A program made the translations under genes and the position numbers. Positions 32,367 to 43,045 of a stretch of DNA of 64,000 bases are shown piece after piece. Origin of the DNA: Melitaea cinxia (taxonomy: Eukaryota; Arthropoda; Insecta; Lepidoptera; Nymphalidae); assembly GCF_905220565.1 (NCBI RefSeq), contig NC_059422.1, forward strand, positions 5,550,001 to 5,614,000. Reading direction: 5' to 3'. How positions within the stretch are numbered: position 1 is the first letter of the stretch; each line of letters starts with the position of its first letter. The notes under the pieces were generated by a model. The model did no database searches, was not told the DNA's origin, and saw nothing but the letters and a program-made list of their open reading frames with translations.

Positions 32367-32396
32367 AAATTATATTTTTGCTAAAAAATATAATTT
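32367..32396. repeat. Perfect 13-bp hairpin
   Basis: AAATTATATTTTT and AAAAATATAATTT flank the loop GCTA. Very AT-rich, so it may be a cruciform-prone accident. Confidence 0.6.
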
Positions 32397-32454
32397 AGTT
32401 TTATATTTATTGACTCTATTCACAAAACAAAGCGTAAGAATAAATTAAAAAAAA

Positions 32455-32645
32455 CGCTTTACACTCAACGACCCCCAGTAGGATTTTCGCCTGTGTAAAA
32501 CACACACAATACACAAGCACAAACGTCTAGACCACGACCAACATCTATGTGGCCAATTACAAACGTTTGTCACTATGCGGAGATCGAACCCGCGACCGCC
32601 AGCGCAACAGCTAGTGCTGTGACCGGTGCACCATCTCATCAAGCT
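32455..32645 (-). mobile_element. S4 SINE
   Basis: The minus-strand head is GGTGCACCGGTCACAGCACT, the B box GGTTCGATCTCCG, the body TGTTGGTCGTGGTCTAGACG, and the end GAAAATCCTACTGGGGGTCG. The 127-residue frame over it is not a gene. Confidence 0.75.
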
Positions 32646-32884
32646 AGACACGAGAACTTGCATCACTCGGACAAATATAGTCGCGTTACTGTTACAATAA
32701 TAAAAATTGCAATTTAGTACACGCTCACATGAGGAGGTTTTTGGCATTTTTTTTTTAAGTTGTATGAGATCTAACTTAAAAACTGGTTCATTTGTCATCT
32801 TAATACGACCTGAGATATTTACAATCATGAAATAATTCCACCGGAAGTCCCAATGTTTGCTTAAATTTTAAAATATTTAAAAAA

Positions 32885-32960
32885 GTTGCAATCATTCTCC
32901 TATATGGAAAAAGACACATGTTCATGTTTCAGCAGTCGGATATTACAGGCTGAACCGTAG
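32885..32960 (+). mobile_element. S1 tail remnant
   Basis: CATTCTCCTATATGGAAAAA then CAGTCGGATATTACAGGCTG. Decayed. Confidence 0.5.
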
Positions 32961-33456
32961 CTTAATTTTTATTATTATTTAATTTTTCCATCCGCCCACG
33001 TACTCACTCTCTTGTATGTCCTTAGTTTGGCTGGAAGACCAGGCTGTAACGATAAGCACGCCTTTTGACATAGAGAGAGCCTTATAAAACTATAATAGGT
33101 CCAATACTGTACGATCAATAATTTGGATTGGATCCTAACTATGGTAAGGTAGCCAGAACTCCTGGAGAGAATCGGGCGTAGGATATAAAACGCGCAAAAT
33201 CCAAATCTATACCTAATATTTTAATAACCATTACAACATTCAAGCAACAGTATAACTATTTGTACATGTTAATTTTACTTTTGCTATACTTCTTCGATAC
33301 AATACTTTAGGACGGTGTACAGCGCACCTAACAGCCAGCGACACAAAATTTAATGTAACTCAGCAAAACTCAATTTCCTGAATGAAGGTAGTCTGCGAAT
33401 GTTCCACGCAACTTATGTTTGTTCTTCGGCGTGAATAACTGATAAAGTTTTATACA
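32961..33456. other. Stretch without a recognised gene
   Basis: 33135-33190 (GTAAGGTAGCCAGAACTCCT) is an S2 fragment. The rest shows nothing that can be supported. Confidence 0.4.
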
Positions 33457-33773
33457 TCTAATATATAAAATTCTCGTGTCGCGGTGTTTGTAGTTAAACT
33501 CCTCTGAAACGGCTTGACCGATTCTCATAAAATTTTATATGTATATTGGGTAGGTCTGAGAATCGAACAACATATATTTTTCATCCCCCTCAATTTTAAG
33601 GGTAGTTCACCCCTAAATTTTTTAATTTTATTTTTAGAAACATTATTTATTCTTTATGTTATTATGACTCGGCGTAGAAAAATACATACAGCCCTAAATT
33701 TTCACCCTTCTACCACAAAACCCTATTTTTAAATAGCGTTTAGCGGCAAGACAACGTTTGCCGAGTCAGCTAG
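33457..33773 (+). mobile_element. Helitron H-A
   Basis: It starts TCTAATATATAAAATTCTCG and ends GTTTGCCGAGTCAGCTAG, with A before and T after. The short frame inside is not a gene. Confidence 0.85.
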
Positions 33774-33943
33774 TAATTAGATAATATATAATAAATTAAT
33801 ACTTGTAATAAAAAAAATAAGTTTTTTTTTAATCGGGAGATTTTTCAACTGAAGATAGAGAATTTATTCATGATCGAAATTAAAAAAGTATCAATACTGT
33901 CCAAAACCTTACCTAATAATCTATTTTAATCGTATTTTTAACC

Positions 33944-34215
33944 GACTTCAAAAAAGTAGGAGCTTCTCAATTCGATCGTACTTCTTTATGTATCTCAGAA
34001 CTTTTTACTGGATAGACCGATTTTAATGATTATTTTTTAAATCGAAAGCTGATGCTTGTCTTGTGGTCCCATTTAAATTTAATCGAGATATAATGATGAA
34101 TTTTGGAGTAATCTTTGATAACGCGTATTTCCTTTACTATTTTTTCGTCTACCTACGTTGTATTACTTATATATGCAATTGAAGACGGTTTTTTTTTCGT
34201 TTGCGAGCATAGACA
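33944..34215 (-). mobile_element. Family G element, reversed, one unit
   Basis: AACCGACTTCAAAAAAGTAG at one end and GAAGACGGTTTTTTTTTCGT then TTGCGAGCA at the other. The internal tandem unit is missing. Confidence 0.75.
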
Positions 34216-34679
34216 ATTACCTACCATTTTTACGATTTTATAAGTTCCCAACTACACACACACATACAGAACATTAATTTATACATGTAATCCATACTCG
34301 ATAGTTATTGATTACATTAATTATTTTTATAAGACAAAAAGTGTACAATTAAGTAAATAAATAAAAAAAATTAATAATGCATGGAGACATGCTGTCGGGC
34401 TATCAATTTTTCTAAAAAAAATGGGTTAAATTTTTGTAATAAAACGAAGAAATATTCACAAATACGTTCCCGCTATTACATTTAATAAGTGTCGTATGTG
34501 TCGATTCAATTAAAACTCGACTTTAGTTGAAAATTAATTTACAAAGTTCGCAACGTATCGATAAGATCGCTCGTGACATAAAATATAATTAGTTTAAGAC
34601 CTTCGAAATGTACAAAATATATAACGACACTTATACATATATATAAATTATATTCATATATCTGTACGAATATTATAAA
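34216..34679. other. AT-rich stretch, nothing recognised
   Basis: No gene, RNA or repeat terminus is supported. Confidence 0.4.
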
Positions 34680-34980
34680 GCTGAAAAGTTACGTATAGTA
34701 TATTACTAGGAGTCGCCCAGTGGTCGAAATTTGACTATAATTATAATAAACAAACGAGTATATATTCCGTATGTGTGTCAAAAACACGGTAGTGTGTGTA
34801 ATGTTTTTTTTTTTTTATTATTGATTTCATGTATTTTTTATGCATAATTTAAAAAAAATATTAACATTTTGCACTCCTTCTCTATATAAACTATAAATGT
34901 GCGAAATTTCATTCTCTCACCCTCTGTGCAATTTTCCTAAAAAGGGGTACAAAGTTTTTGCTTCGCGTATTAATATATAG
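34680..34980 (+). mobile_element. M1 repeat
   Basis: It begins AGTCGCCCAGTGGTCGAAAT, contains GTGTGTCAAAAACACGGTAG, and ends ACAAAGTTTTTGCTTCGCG then TATTAATATATAG. Copies are at 13320 (reversed) and 59290. Confidence 0.6.
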
Positions 34981-35339
34981 ACATTTAAAATTTTCCCAGC
35001 TGATTTTCGAAAGTACTGATCGATTTTAATGAATTTTGCACAGATATGTAACTTTGTCCAACTTAAACTGGCTATATTTTATTTCGATTAATGGCTGCTA
35101 TATATATATATTTTTTTTTACAAAAATTAAAAATATTGCGGTACGAAGTTCATCAGGTCACTAGTATCTTTATACGTTTCATATATAGATATATAAAACT
35201 TTTATAACATTGCCCAGTCAAAACAGACTTTAGAAACGACTAAAAATACAGTCGAAATGAGAGCTTTCCTTTTAAAAATCGGTTAATTAAAAAAAAAAAC
35301 TCAACAATTCGCAATCCCATACATTATCAAAAAGTCGAG

Positions 35340-35480
35340 TCGTTGACCGGTGGAGGGGATAACAGGGAGGGTGGAGGGGTAGGAGGCGTGACCAGACCGA
35401 CGTTATTTATAAAACGTCATCGATCGACGCCGGACGTTCTTGTTGCTATAATTGCGACCGTTTGAACTTAACATAATGAT
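35340..35480 (+). promoter_or_regulatory. GC-richer patch with a TATA-like box
   Basis: GTGGAGGGGATAACAGGGAG and a run of GGAGG words precede TTATTTATAAAACGTCATCG and CpG-rich sequence. No initiator or adjoining convincing frame was found; a 14-residue frame starts at about 35476. It could be a promoter, but this is weak. Confidence 0.2.
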
Positions 35481-35633
35481 TTATTTCATAAGTTTGCGTC
35501 GAAATGCTTTGATGGTTTAATATTTTATAGGGCTGCGCAGTTTGAGAGAAACAAAAAAAAGAATTTCGGTTGAAATTTGCTGGTCATCGCTTATGGTCTT
35601 TTTTAGGGAGACCGCACATTTATGACTTTTTTT

Positions 35634-35905
35634 ATGTCACTAGGTCGGCAAACAAGCGTACGGCTCACCTGATGGTAAGCGATTACCGTAGCTTATAGAC
35701 GCCTGCAACACCAGAGGCATCTCAAGCGCGTTGCCGACCCAATCCCCAATCCCCCAGGAGCTCTGGTCACCTTACTCACCAACAGGAACACAATACTGCT
35801 TGAAAACAGTATTATTTTGCTGTGATCCTCTGTAAGGTCGAAGTGCTACCCCATTCGGGCTGCTCCATAATTTGAGCAGGAAATTCCTGCTGTGCCCTAC
35901 CTCAG
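35634..35905 (-). mobile_element. S2 repeat, well preserved
   Basis: TTTTTTTATGTCACTAGGTC at the reversed tail and GAAATTCCTGCTGTGCCCTA at the other end. This copy most closely resembles the L1 3' end (TTTTTTTATGTCAAATAGG). Confidence 0.8.
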
Positions 35906-35982
35906 TTGATGTGTGACTTTTTCTTTTTAAATAAAATAAATGTAACATTTTTTTTCAGTGTAGTTTACTTCTTAAGAATCGA

Positions 35983-36092
35983 TTAATCTTTTTCTTATAC
36001 TAGTAAACCTTTTTCAGTCCAGTTTAAATGACAGTCGATCTGAGGAAGTAAGTTCCAGTCATGTGTCGGAGATGACACACACCACTTTTTTT
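35983..36092 (+). mobile_element. M2 repeat
   Basis: ACAGTCGATCTGAGGAAGTA and GTCGGAGATGACACACACCA match 51418-51530 reversed. Termini are undefined. Confidence 0.45.
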
Positions 36093-36594
36093 TAATTGTC
36101 ATGACTGGTTATCTTCATAACGTGAAAACTCGCAATAATACATATCAGCTGTACAATACGTTAAGTATATCTTTCACAGTCAATACAAAGTCATTTAGTA
36201 CGACTGAATATGCAATTTCAGTACTTTGATACGCACAAATCACAAAACACAAATTAGTTCGACACAGCATTCCGTAAAACAAAGATCAGGAATTTAATGA
36301 CGTTAATACGGATCAAAACAAATAATATGCGACCAACCTAATGCTATATTATTAGAATTTTCCGTTTATTACTGAGAGTTTTCAAGTAAAAAAATGTCGT
36401 TAAAAATATGAATCGAATGAAAAAAAAACATTTTTCTAGCTTAATGATAATTAATTAATTATTGAAAAACAAAATATGGTCAAAACCATTAATTGATATA
36501 TTATAAAATTTAATAATTTAATATGAATATAAATACAAGCATGTACGTTTTTTAATCTATAGACACATAAAGACTATACATTTATTTTTATACT
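36093..36594. other. AT-rich stretch, nothing recognised
   Basis: No gene or repeat is supported. Confidence 0.4.
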
Positions 36595-36830
36595 AGCTTT
36601 TATCAATGCTGGGTGAAAATAAAAATAAATATTTGCAATGTAAGTTCAAAAAAATGTATTTATTTACAACATCACATTAAAAACCTCTAAAACTATCAGT
36701 GTTCCTCTACTATATTATGCATGTGTGTATAATACATGCATAATATAGTACATAAACCTTCCTCTGGAATCACTTTTAAATATCTAAGCATACAGACAGC
36801 GGGAAGCGACTTTATTTCCTCCTGTGTGGA
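36595..36830 (-). mobile_element. Helitron-like repeat with an internal hairpin
   Basis: It begins ACTAGCTTTTATCAATGCTG and shares AAATATTTGCAATGTAAGT and CATACAGACAGCGGGAAGCG with 45587-45790. A perfect 16-bp inverted repeat, ACTATATTATGCATGT, lies at 36709-36724 and 36734-36749. Confidence 0.5.
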
Positions 36831-37139
36831 CTTCACTGTTAAATAAATCGAATCATTTTACAAGTAATAATATTCAAGTTTAAACTAAAACCTAAATTCG
36901 GTAGTTAAATATCGCATGTAGCGATAGCACGCATGATCGCTCGCTATCGGCTTGCAGACAGCCGAGATGACGGGCACATGACGCGGCCGTGGTTTGCTTT
37001 GGTGTGTGCTCTAAGTACAAGCGATGGGCGTTTTTAATTATTATTTTAATATGCATAGATACAGCCAGGGTGGCCATCAAACCGTAAGTCTCAAATATTA
37101 TGAACCTGAAAAGGTTTTTTGTTTAAACACGAAATCTGA
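36831..37139. other. Stretch without a recognised repeat
   Basis: 36900-37030 is GC-richer (GACGGGCACATGACGCGGCC). A 62-residue minus-strand frame at 36892-37080 has no recognised domain or splice support. Confidence 0.3.
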
Positions 37140-37210
37140 GAAAAGTTTTTGGCGTGAATTTGTGGAGGCCTATGTTCAGCAGTGGACTGTATAGGCTGTA
37201 ATGATGATGA
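37140..37210 (+). mobile_element. Family A tail
   Basis: TTTTTGGCGTGAATTTGTGG and AGGCCTATGTTCAGCAGTGG then TAATGATGATGA. Confidence 0.7.
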
Positions 37211-37234
37211 GAAAACAAAAAAAAAATATTTCTG

Positions 37235-37332
37235 TAGAGGATAATCCATTTTCCGAGGGCGGCTATGTTCTATATGATATTTAGGCACATTTTTTCTCAA
37301 ATTAACGTGGTTGAAACCACGGGACACAACTA
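37235..37332 (+). mobile_element. Helitron 3' end
   Basis: The end reads GTGGTTGAAACCAC, a perfect hairpin, then GGGACACAACTAG followed by T. The 31400 copy is its reversed relative. Confidence 0.55.
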
Positions 37333-37334
37333 GT

Positions 37335-37540
37335 AGCCTATTAGATGATAAACGGCTAAGGTAGGTTTTATTCCTGTAATACCAGGAGCATCACGAGCGC
37401 ATTGCTAACCTTACACTATTCTACCGCGTTTTCGATACAGTGCATCTTTAGAGATTATGTCTAACTAACTCGCCACAGAAATTCGGGACTACTTTTGGGC
37501 AGAGTTATTTGACTGCGATCTCTTGTAAAAGGCTATTTAA
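37335..37540 (-). mobile_element. S2 remnant
   Basis: ACCAGGAGCATCACGAGCGC and TTCTGCCACAGAAA-like words in S2 order, decayed. Confidence 0.4.
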
Positions 37541-37719
37541 GATATAATGATGAAATTTTACGAAGTTTGTGTATCGAAAACGACGTGTAAAATAACATGT
37601 ATCATGTATATTTCACAGACTCAATATGAATAAATTGGACGGGAAATACTAAAACTAATGAGACATATTAAAGTACTCTTAGATTTGCTAGTCTTATATA
37701 AACAATTCTTATGTAATGA

Positions 37720-37900
37720 CTAGCTGTGCCTGCGACTTCGTCCGCAAATTTAAAAAATATATATAACAGACAGACAGACAGACAAAATTGTAATTTTTTT
37801 TATTTTGGTATATGTATCATGTATACATCCATATGCATTCAGTAAAAACGATTATTTTAATAATACAAACAAACACTCCAATTTTATTTATTTGTATAGA
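37720..37900 (-). mobile_element. Helitron H-B, internally deleted
   Basis: CTAGCTGTGCCTGCGACTTC at the start and ATTTATTTGTATAGA at the end are the reversed H-B termini. About 150 bp of the middle are absent. Confidence 0.75.
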
Positions 37901-38315
37901 TGTAATAAAATTACACCGAATATCATTAAAATGTAATGTGAAATACTGATCATACACCATTAGCCATTATTTATTATGCAAATAAGTAAAACTTACTATA
38001 AATATTTGAATAAACGTAAGCAGTAATTGACAGCAGATTAACAGTATTTGACTTATTCTTTATTGTATTTGTAAACAAAAGCTTCCAAAGGCGTGGCATT
38101 TAACCACATTTATAACTAGCAAAGTATAAAAATTATATTTTGAAAGATCAAATTTATAAATCTATAAAATCGCTCCCAGCTTATAAATCACACCACACAC
38201 AACTAAGTGGATTATATAGGCATATTTGCGTGACAAGTTGCCAGAGATTTTATAATAGATCTCTGTGTGTACCTAAATAATTTATTACGTGACTAATCAA
38301 CACGCTCTACTTCAC
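37901..38315. other. Stretch without a recognised gene
   Basis: AT-rich, possibly an old repeat. Nothing firm. Confidence 0.35.
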
Positions 38316-38362
38316 CTGGATTTAGCGAAATTCGTTTAAACGTCCATATTTGTGTTACGAAT
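38316..38362 (-). CDS. Candidate 47-nt exon upstream of 18309-18511
   Basis: On the minus strand, TTATTATTGCTATTGAG is followed by 47 nt and the donor CCAG/GTGAAG. One frame is open: FVTQIWTFKRISLNP with one base left over. That base (G) plus the AC at the start of the 18511 exon gives Asp, and the joined peptide ISLNPDAFLPRPSC reads naturally. The intron would be about 20 kb and contain the L1 LINE. The exon is short and the acceptor pyrimidine tract weak. Confidence 0.35.
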
Positions 38363-38617
38363 CTCAATAGCAATAATAATATTACACATCTACCCTCAAT
38401 TTTGATACAAGCAAATTACATGTTTTGATCTCATTAATATTTTAAAAATATTGTTTTTTTTTTTGTAATTCAAATGTATGAAAAATGTATTTCACAAGGC
38501 ACCATAATAATAAATAATAATAGGGACTACAATACATTATCCGAGGAAGTAAGAAATAATCGCATCACGTAATCACAGAATGTAAATTATAATCACAATA
38601 AAAATTTTAATTTGTAA

Positions 38618-38695
38618 AATGACAACTCGAAGGTACTTTTGAAGCCTGTTTGAGTTAAGCTATTTTAGTTTTGATTATCTGTTCTATATTTTATG
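38618..38695 (+). mobile_element. LINE 3' end (L4)
   Basis: TTTGTAAAATGACAACTCGA and AGCCTGTTTGAGTTAAGCTA then TTTTGATTAT. The same tail, better preserved, is nested in family A at 57176. Confidence 0.5.
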
Positions 38696-38722
38696 TACTA
38701 ACTCGAGATTGTTCCTTGATGT

Positions 38723-38753
38723 AAACATATATATATATATATATATATAACCT

Positions 38754-38801
<48 letters not shown>

Positions 38802-38802
38802 C
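38723..38802. repeat. Two AT microsatellites
   Basis: Runs of AT/TA at 38727-38749 and 38756-38800, each followed by AACCTTA, suggesting duplication of the tract with its flank. Confidence 0.85.
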
Positions 38803-38884
38803 CTTAGATATATAAAGTTACTATCTCATATAATATTGTTTACAACAAAATTGTTAATGCCCGTATGATGATATTTGAAATGTA

Positions 38885-39050
38885 CTTTTTTAAGGGGTGG
38901 AGACCTGGTGTCCTGAAACACAAGCCTCGAGCCTAGCTTAGGCACCAGTCTCCCACAATATTTGTGCTCATGTACCTATCTAATGTCCTGTTAGCAATAT
39001 TGTGGTGAGAAAATAAATAAATATTATTATTATTATTATATATCTATATT
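38885..39050 (+). mobile_element. LINE 3' end (L5)
   Basis: GGAGACCTGGTGTCCTGAAA, CCTCGAGCCTAGCTTAGGCA and TGTTAGCAATATTGTGGTGA then an ATT-repeat tail. Confidence 0.5.
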
Positions 39051-39107
39051 GTGTCAGAAAACAAAAAAGGAAATTATTCATGAAATTTTGGTATCAGTAA
39101 AGTTCAT

Positions 39108-39224
39108 CAACTACGTGAGATTGCCGGTGGTGGCTGGATGAGGATTGCGGAAAACCGGGATGTCTCGCGCGAACTTGTGGATGCATATCTCCACCAGTGG
39201 ACTACGATAGGCTCAAGTGAGTGA
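39108..39224 (+). pseudogene. RTE-type LINE protein C-terminus
   Basis: Open to its TGA in frame: REIAGGGWMRIAENRDVSRE then LVDAYLHQWTTIGSSE. This is the C-terminal signature of lepidopteran RTE-like proteins and aligns codon for codon with the ends of family A (ELVEAYVQQWTAIG) and S1 (EAYAQQWDVTG). It is too short to be functional. Confidence 0.65.
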
Positions 39225-39339
39225 AAGTTTACCAAAGAAATAATTTACCCGATATCTGTATATTATTGGATTAGCTGATTTGACATAGTCCTGTCTTTTA
39301 TTGTTAGCTATGAATGTTCCATTTTGCTGCTGTGTGGTT

Positions 39340-39402
39340 ACGGCAGTAAAGAGAAGAGAGGGGGTGGCTATATTCTTTACTGCTGTAGCCGCACAGCAGA
39401 TG
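39340..39402. mobile_element. Minimal family A palindrome
   Basis: CTGTGTGGTTACGGCAGTAA and TTTACTGCTGTAGCCGCACAG flank a few bases of A interior. It has both outer ends but almost no body, like a shortened version of 30567-30955. Confidence 0.65.
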
Positions 39403-39824
39403 ATATTTTCATTAGATGTACTCGACCGATAAGTAAAGAGTTTCAAATTGCCACTAATATGATTTATTGAAAGCTCTTCCTGTTCAACTAACACCCTAAA
39501 GTGAGCTAACCTTTAGTGTTTTATATCTTTTTAAGAGTATTATTACTCAACATGAGAAAAAGTTAGGTTTTAAAGGCATTTCGGGTATTAACATTAAAGC
39601 AACGGAACGAGGCCGTGAAGGTCGTGCCAAGAAATATTTTTCCCTGAGACATGATTAAAATGTAACCATTCTATTGTATACAGAATGTTTTTAAAATGGC
39701 GTTTCTTTTTTTCATTTTTTTTTTATAGGTCTTACAGGTGTTGAAGCACCGGTTATTTGTACATACATTTGTGTCCGGTTTTAGATATTTAGAACAAAAA
39801 TAGCAGTACAAAGTTCACAATTTT
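39403..39824. other. Stretch without a recognised gene
   Basis: A strong acceptor-like tract (CATTTTTTTTTTATAG) ends at 39729, but the downstream frames give no clear choice. Nothing else. Confidence 0.35.
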
Positions 39825-40020
39825 TTTTAATTTGTAAATGACTTCAAAAAATAGAAGGACGTTCTCGATTGGATTTTAACTTTTTTTGTGTTACCTTTAA
39901 AATTGTTACTGGGAAGGTGATTTCACGTTTCTTTTTATATTCTAAAGCTGGAACATAATTATTATGTTGGTTTCATTTAAATTTTAGCGAAATTTGACAA
40001 GTAGTTTTGAGTTATCTATA
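39825..40020 (-). mobile_element. Family G remnant
   Basis: GACTTCAAAAAATAGAAGGA and TTTCATTTAAATTTTAGCGA are decayed reversed G. Confidence 0.45.
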
Positions 40021-40338
40021 TCTATACAAATAAATAAAATTAGATTGTCAGTTTGTAATATTAAAAAAACCGCTTTTAGTAAATGCATATGGCATATGGA
40101 TGTATACACGGTACATATACCAAAATAACATTTTTACAATTTTTGTCTTTCTGTTTGTTCCGGCTAATCTTTGAAACGGTTGAATAGATTTTACACTAGC
40201 TTTTCACTGCAGATAGCTGATGTAATAAGAAGTAACTTAGGCTACTTTTATTTTAGAAATTGATTTATTTTATAGCTCTGCGAACAGGACGATGACTTTT
40301 TTGTTAAATCACGCAGACGAAGTCGCGGCCACAGCTAG
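40021..40338 (+). mobile_element. Helitron H-B
   Basis: It starts TCTATACAAATAAATAAAAT and ends AGACGAAGTCGCGGCCACAG then CTAG. The final hairpin has lost its first two bases. Confidence 0.8.
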
Positions 40339-40744
40339 CCCTTAATAAAATTGACTTCCACTACGTTGTTAATTCTCTTTTTAATACTCGTCGATGTATA
40401 ATGAAGTCGCTTTTGTTTTAATTTGAGAGTTGAGAATAACAAGAGAGAGAGAAACACAATTATTTTGTTTTTGTCTTCGTAATAGCTTAGTTTTAAAACA
40501 CCCCGTGTAAGCTCTGTGAAGATAGCCGCTGCCCCGCCCACCGCTATATCTACGATTTATTGTTTATATTACGCTTTGAACCGTTTACTTGACCCATTTC
40601 TAAGAAACGTTGCTTTAAACGTTAATATTATAAGTGATTTACGTCGTCTGCCATCGTATATTTTGTTTACTAACTTTCCGTCCTAACTTTTCACGTGTAA
40701 TTTACTAATTGAGATAATACAAATTATAGTAAAATTATGAATTT
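40339..40744. other. Stretch without a recognised repeat
   Basis: A 68-residue minus-strand frame at 40335-40541 was considered and rejected. 40505-40550 is GC-rich (GCCGCTGCCCCGCCCACCGC) and forms an imperfect stem. Confidence 0.35.
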
Positions 40745-40985
40745 CAAAAACTGGAACATTCCGTCTGAGGAAGTATCTCGACCTTACAGAAGACCATATT
40801 TAAATAATACTGATCTCATGCAATGTTGTGTTCCTGTGGTGAGTACGGGGGAGTAAGGAGATCCTGGGGTGATTGGATGTAGATTCGGCAACCCCTTGCA
40901 ATGCTTCTAGTGTTGCAGACGTCTATAAGCTACGGTAATCAGTTACCATCAGGTGAGCCGTACGCTTGTTTCTTGACCTATAAAA
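40745..40985 (+). mobile_element. S2 repeat
   Basis: TCGACCTTACAGAAGACCAT, GTGTTCCTGTGGTGAGTACG and CATCAGGTGAGCCGTACGCT then TGTTTCTTGACCTATAAAAA. Confidence 0.75.
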
Positions 40986-41154
40986 AAAGCTTAAGTACAA
41001 TTACATTGTCACCAGAACTACTTTTGTATAATGTAATTTGTTTTGTTTCGAGGTTTTTAGTTTGATAAATTTAACCAAGCAATCTAACTTTCCAATATTA
41101 TAATTTTACTAGTATGCAAGTTGATCTGAACAATTTTATTTTTTAAATATATTA

Positions 41155-41435
41155 ATGATGGTGTTTGCTCGTAAGCAAGAAAACCGACTTCATGTAATTA
41201 CACCTTCGAGTAACACAACGTCAGACGAAAAAACAGTCAAGTAAGTATGAAAGATAACTTGAAAAGCACTCGTCAAATCTAAATAAAATTGAAATGAGAC
41301 CACTTGAAAAGCGACACCTTTCGATTAAAGCAAGATGCATCGAAATCGATCCATCCAGTAAATAGTTCTGAGGTAATATATACATAAAAAAGTACGATCG
41401 AATTGACAACCTCCTCCTGCTTTTGAAAACGGTTA
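41155..41435 (+). mobile_element. Family G element, one unit
   Basis: GGTGTTTGCTCGTAAGCAAG then AAAACCGACTTC, and TTTTGAAAACGGTTAAAAA at the end. Shorter than the 5621 and 21497 copies. Confidence 0.7.
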
Positions 41436-42164
41436 AAAAGTCGTCACAACTAAGATTCTATAATTAATTCTTATATTAAATTTCTGCAGAGTAAAAAGAA
41501 GAAAAGTACGAAGAAATCAAAAATATGTAAACAGAAAATGGGTATGATAAAACTTTAAGCTTATTATTCAATAAGGTACACTTATTAGGCTTTTAAACCT
41601 ATTTTTCTGTTTTTCTAGTTACCTAAGTTGTATCTTAATTTTTTTTAATTACATTATTTTACAAAATTACTATCCTTAACATAAAATCATCTTAAGAATA
41701 TCTACAATTTTTTTTTTATATTTATTCCTAAAGAGTGTTTTTTTTTCTGTACTCAAGTATCTACAAACTTTATATACAAAATAAATATAAAGTTTACCTC
41801 ATTTCATTAAAATCGTTACAGACATAAAGTAACTATTTCTTCGGTATTAATATTAGAAGTGACAATTGTATTTAAAGCTTTATTACGGCACACGCCTTCG
41901 ATTTCTATTTGTGTCCTGTGTGTAAAATAGCTTTCACAATAAAATTATTAAGGTACTTTTCTATGTAAGCGAAGCTATACGAAGCGATGTAAGGCAGATG
42001 CGATGAGTTGCAATAAAACACTCGTAATATTTTAAGTAACATGAAATCCTACTCTAAAATAAATTAAAACTAAACTCCGATCTCTAAAATTAATTAAACT
42101 TTGATGCGTAAATAGTCGAAGATCCAGAATCCAGTTTATGTTTATGTGTATTCAAACTACACTT
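41436..42164. other. AT-rich stretch, nothing firm
   Basis: 41880-42020 is richer in CpG. An acceptor-like TTTTACACACAG lies on the minus strand at about 41920, but the frame after it is only 10 codons. Confidence 0.35.
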
Positions 42165-42425
42165 CAGCCTATCGCAGCCCACTGCGGGACATAAGCCTCC
42201 ACAAGTTCGCGCCAAAAATGGTACAAACTCATGTGTTTTGCCCATAGTCACCACGCTGGGCAGGCGGGTGTAGGGCTGGCTTTGTCGCACCGAAGACGCT
42301 GCTGCCCGTGTATTTCAAAGCCATCGGTCGGCTTTTTAAGTTCCAAGGTGGAAATGAGTTATCCCTTAGTCGCCTCTTATGACACCCATGGGAAGAGAGG
42401 GGGTGGCTTTATTATTTACTGCCGT
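42165..42425 (-). mobile_element. Family A repeat
   Basis: TTCAGCCTATCGCAGCCCAC at the reversed tail and GGGTGGCTTTATTATTTACT then GCCGTAAGG at the other end. A part of the interior is deleted. Confidence 0.75.
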
Positions 42426-42616
42426 AAGGAAAATAATGGTAGTAAATAATATCAACTAAAACGCATTACTTGAACATTCCGTAGCATATAGATCACTCGT
42501 ATCAGCTTGTCATAAAATACCCACTTCACAGTTTTTTTAAGTGCATAATGAATTTCGTTATTATTAACATGCCTAAAAATATTGTTTTTGCCATCCCTGG
42601 TTCATATTGGTCACAC

Positions 42617-42958
42617 ATACACTTCAGCCTGTAATATCCCACTACTAGGCATAGGCCTCTTTCCCCATGTAGGAGAAGGATCAGAGCTTTAATCCACCGC
42701 GTTGCTCCAATGCGGGTTGGCGGATATATTCCCTACTATGAGCAACGATCGCTATCAGGTGTACTTGATAACAACCGGGACAACAACGTGCTCTCCGAGG
42801 CACGGTGGGGAGACCCACAAGGACTGTACAAACACCCAGACCACGGTAAACACCTGAATGACCAATACAAATGTTTGTCATGTGCGGGGATCGAACCCGC
42901 AACCGCCAGCGCAACAGGTACAATCCATGGCTGTGACTGTTCCGCCAACGCGGCGTCA
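42617..42958 (-). mobile_element. S1 SINE, full length
   Basis: The minus-strand head is CGCGTTGGCGGAACAGTCAC and the B box GGTTCGATCCCCG. The tail is GGGATATTACAGGCTGAAGT. The frames on both strands are by-products. Confidence 0.85.
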
Positions 42959-43045
42959 CACATGCCACCTGTCATTTGTAATAACACCGCTATTAGTTTC
43001 AGTGACAGGGTATAAAATCTAGAAGTAATTTTCAATAGCCATCTC

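Noticed and set aside
39715..39810. Strong acceptor-like pyrimidine tract followed by open frames
   Set aside because: Two frames are equally open and short, with no donor or homologue in favour of either.
40335..40541. 68-residue minus-strand frame
   Set aside because: It ends inside a Helitron terminus and its GC-rich start is an imperfect stem; no splice or domain support.
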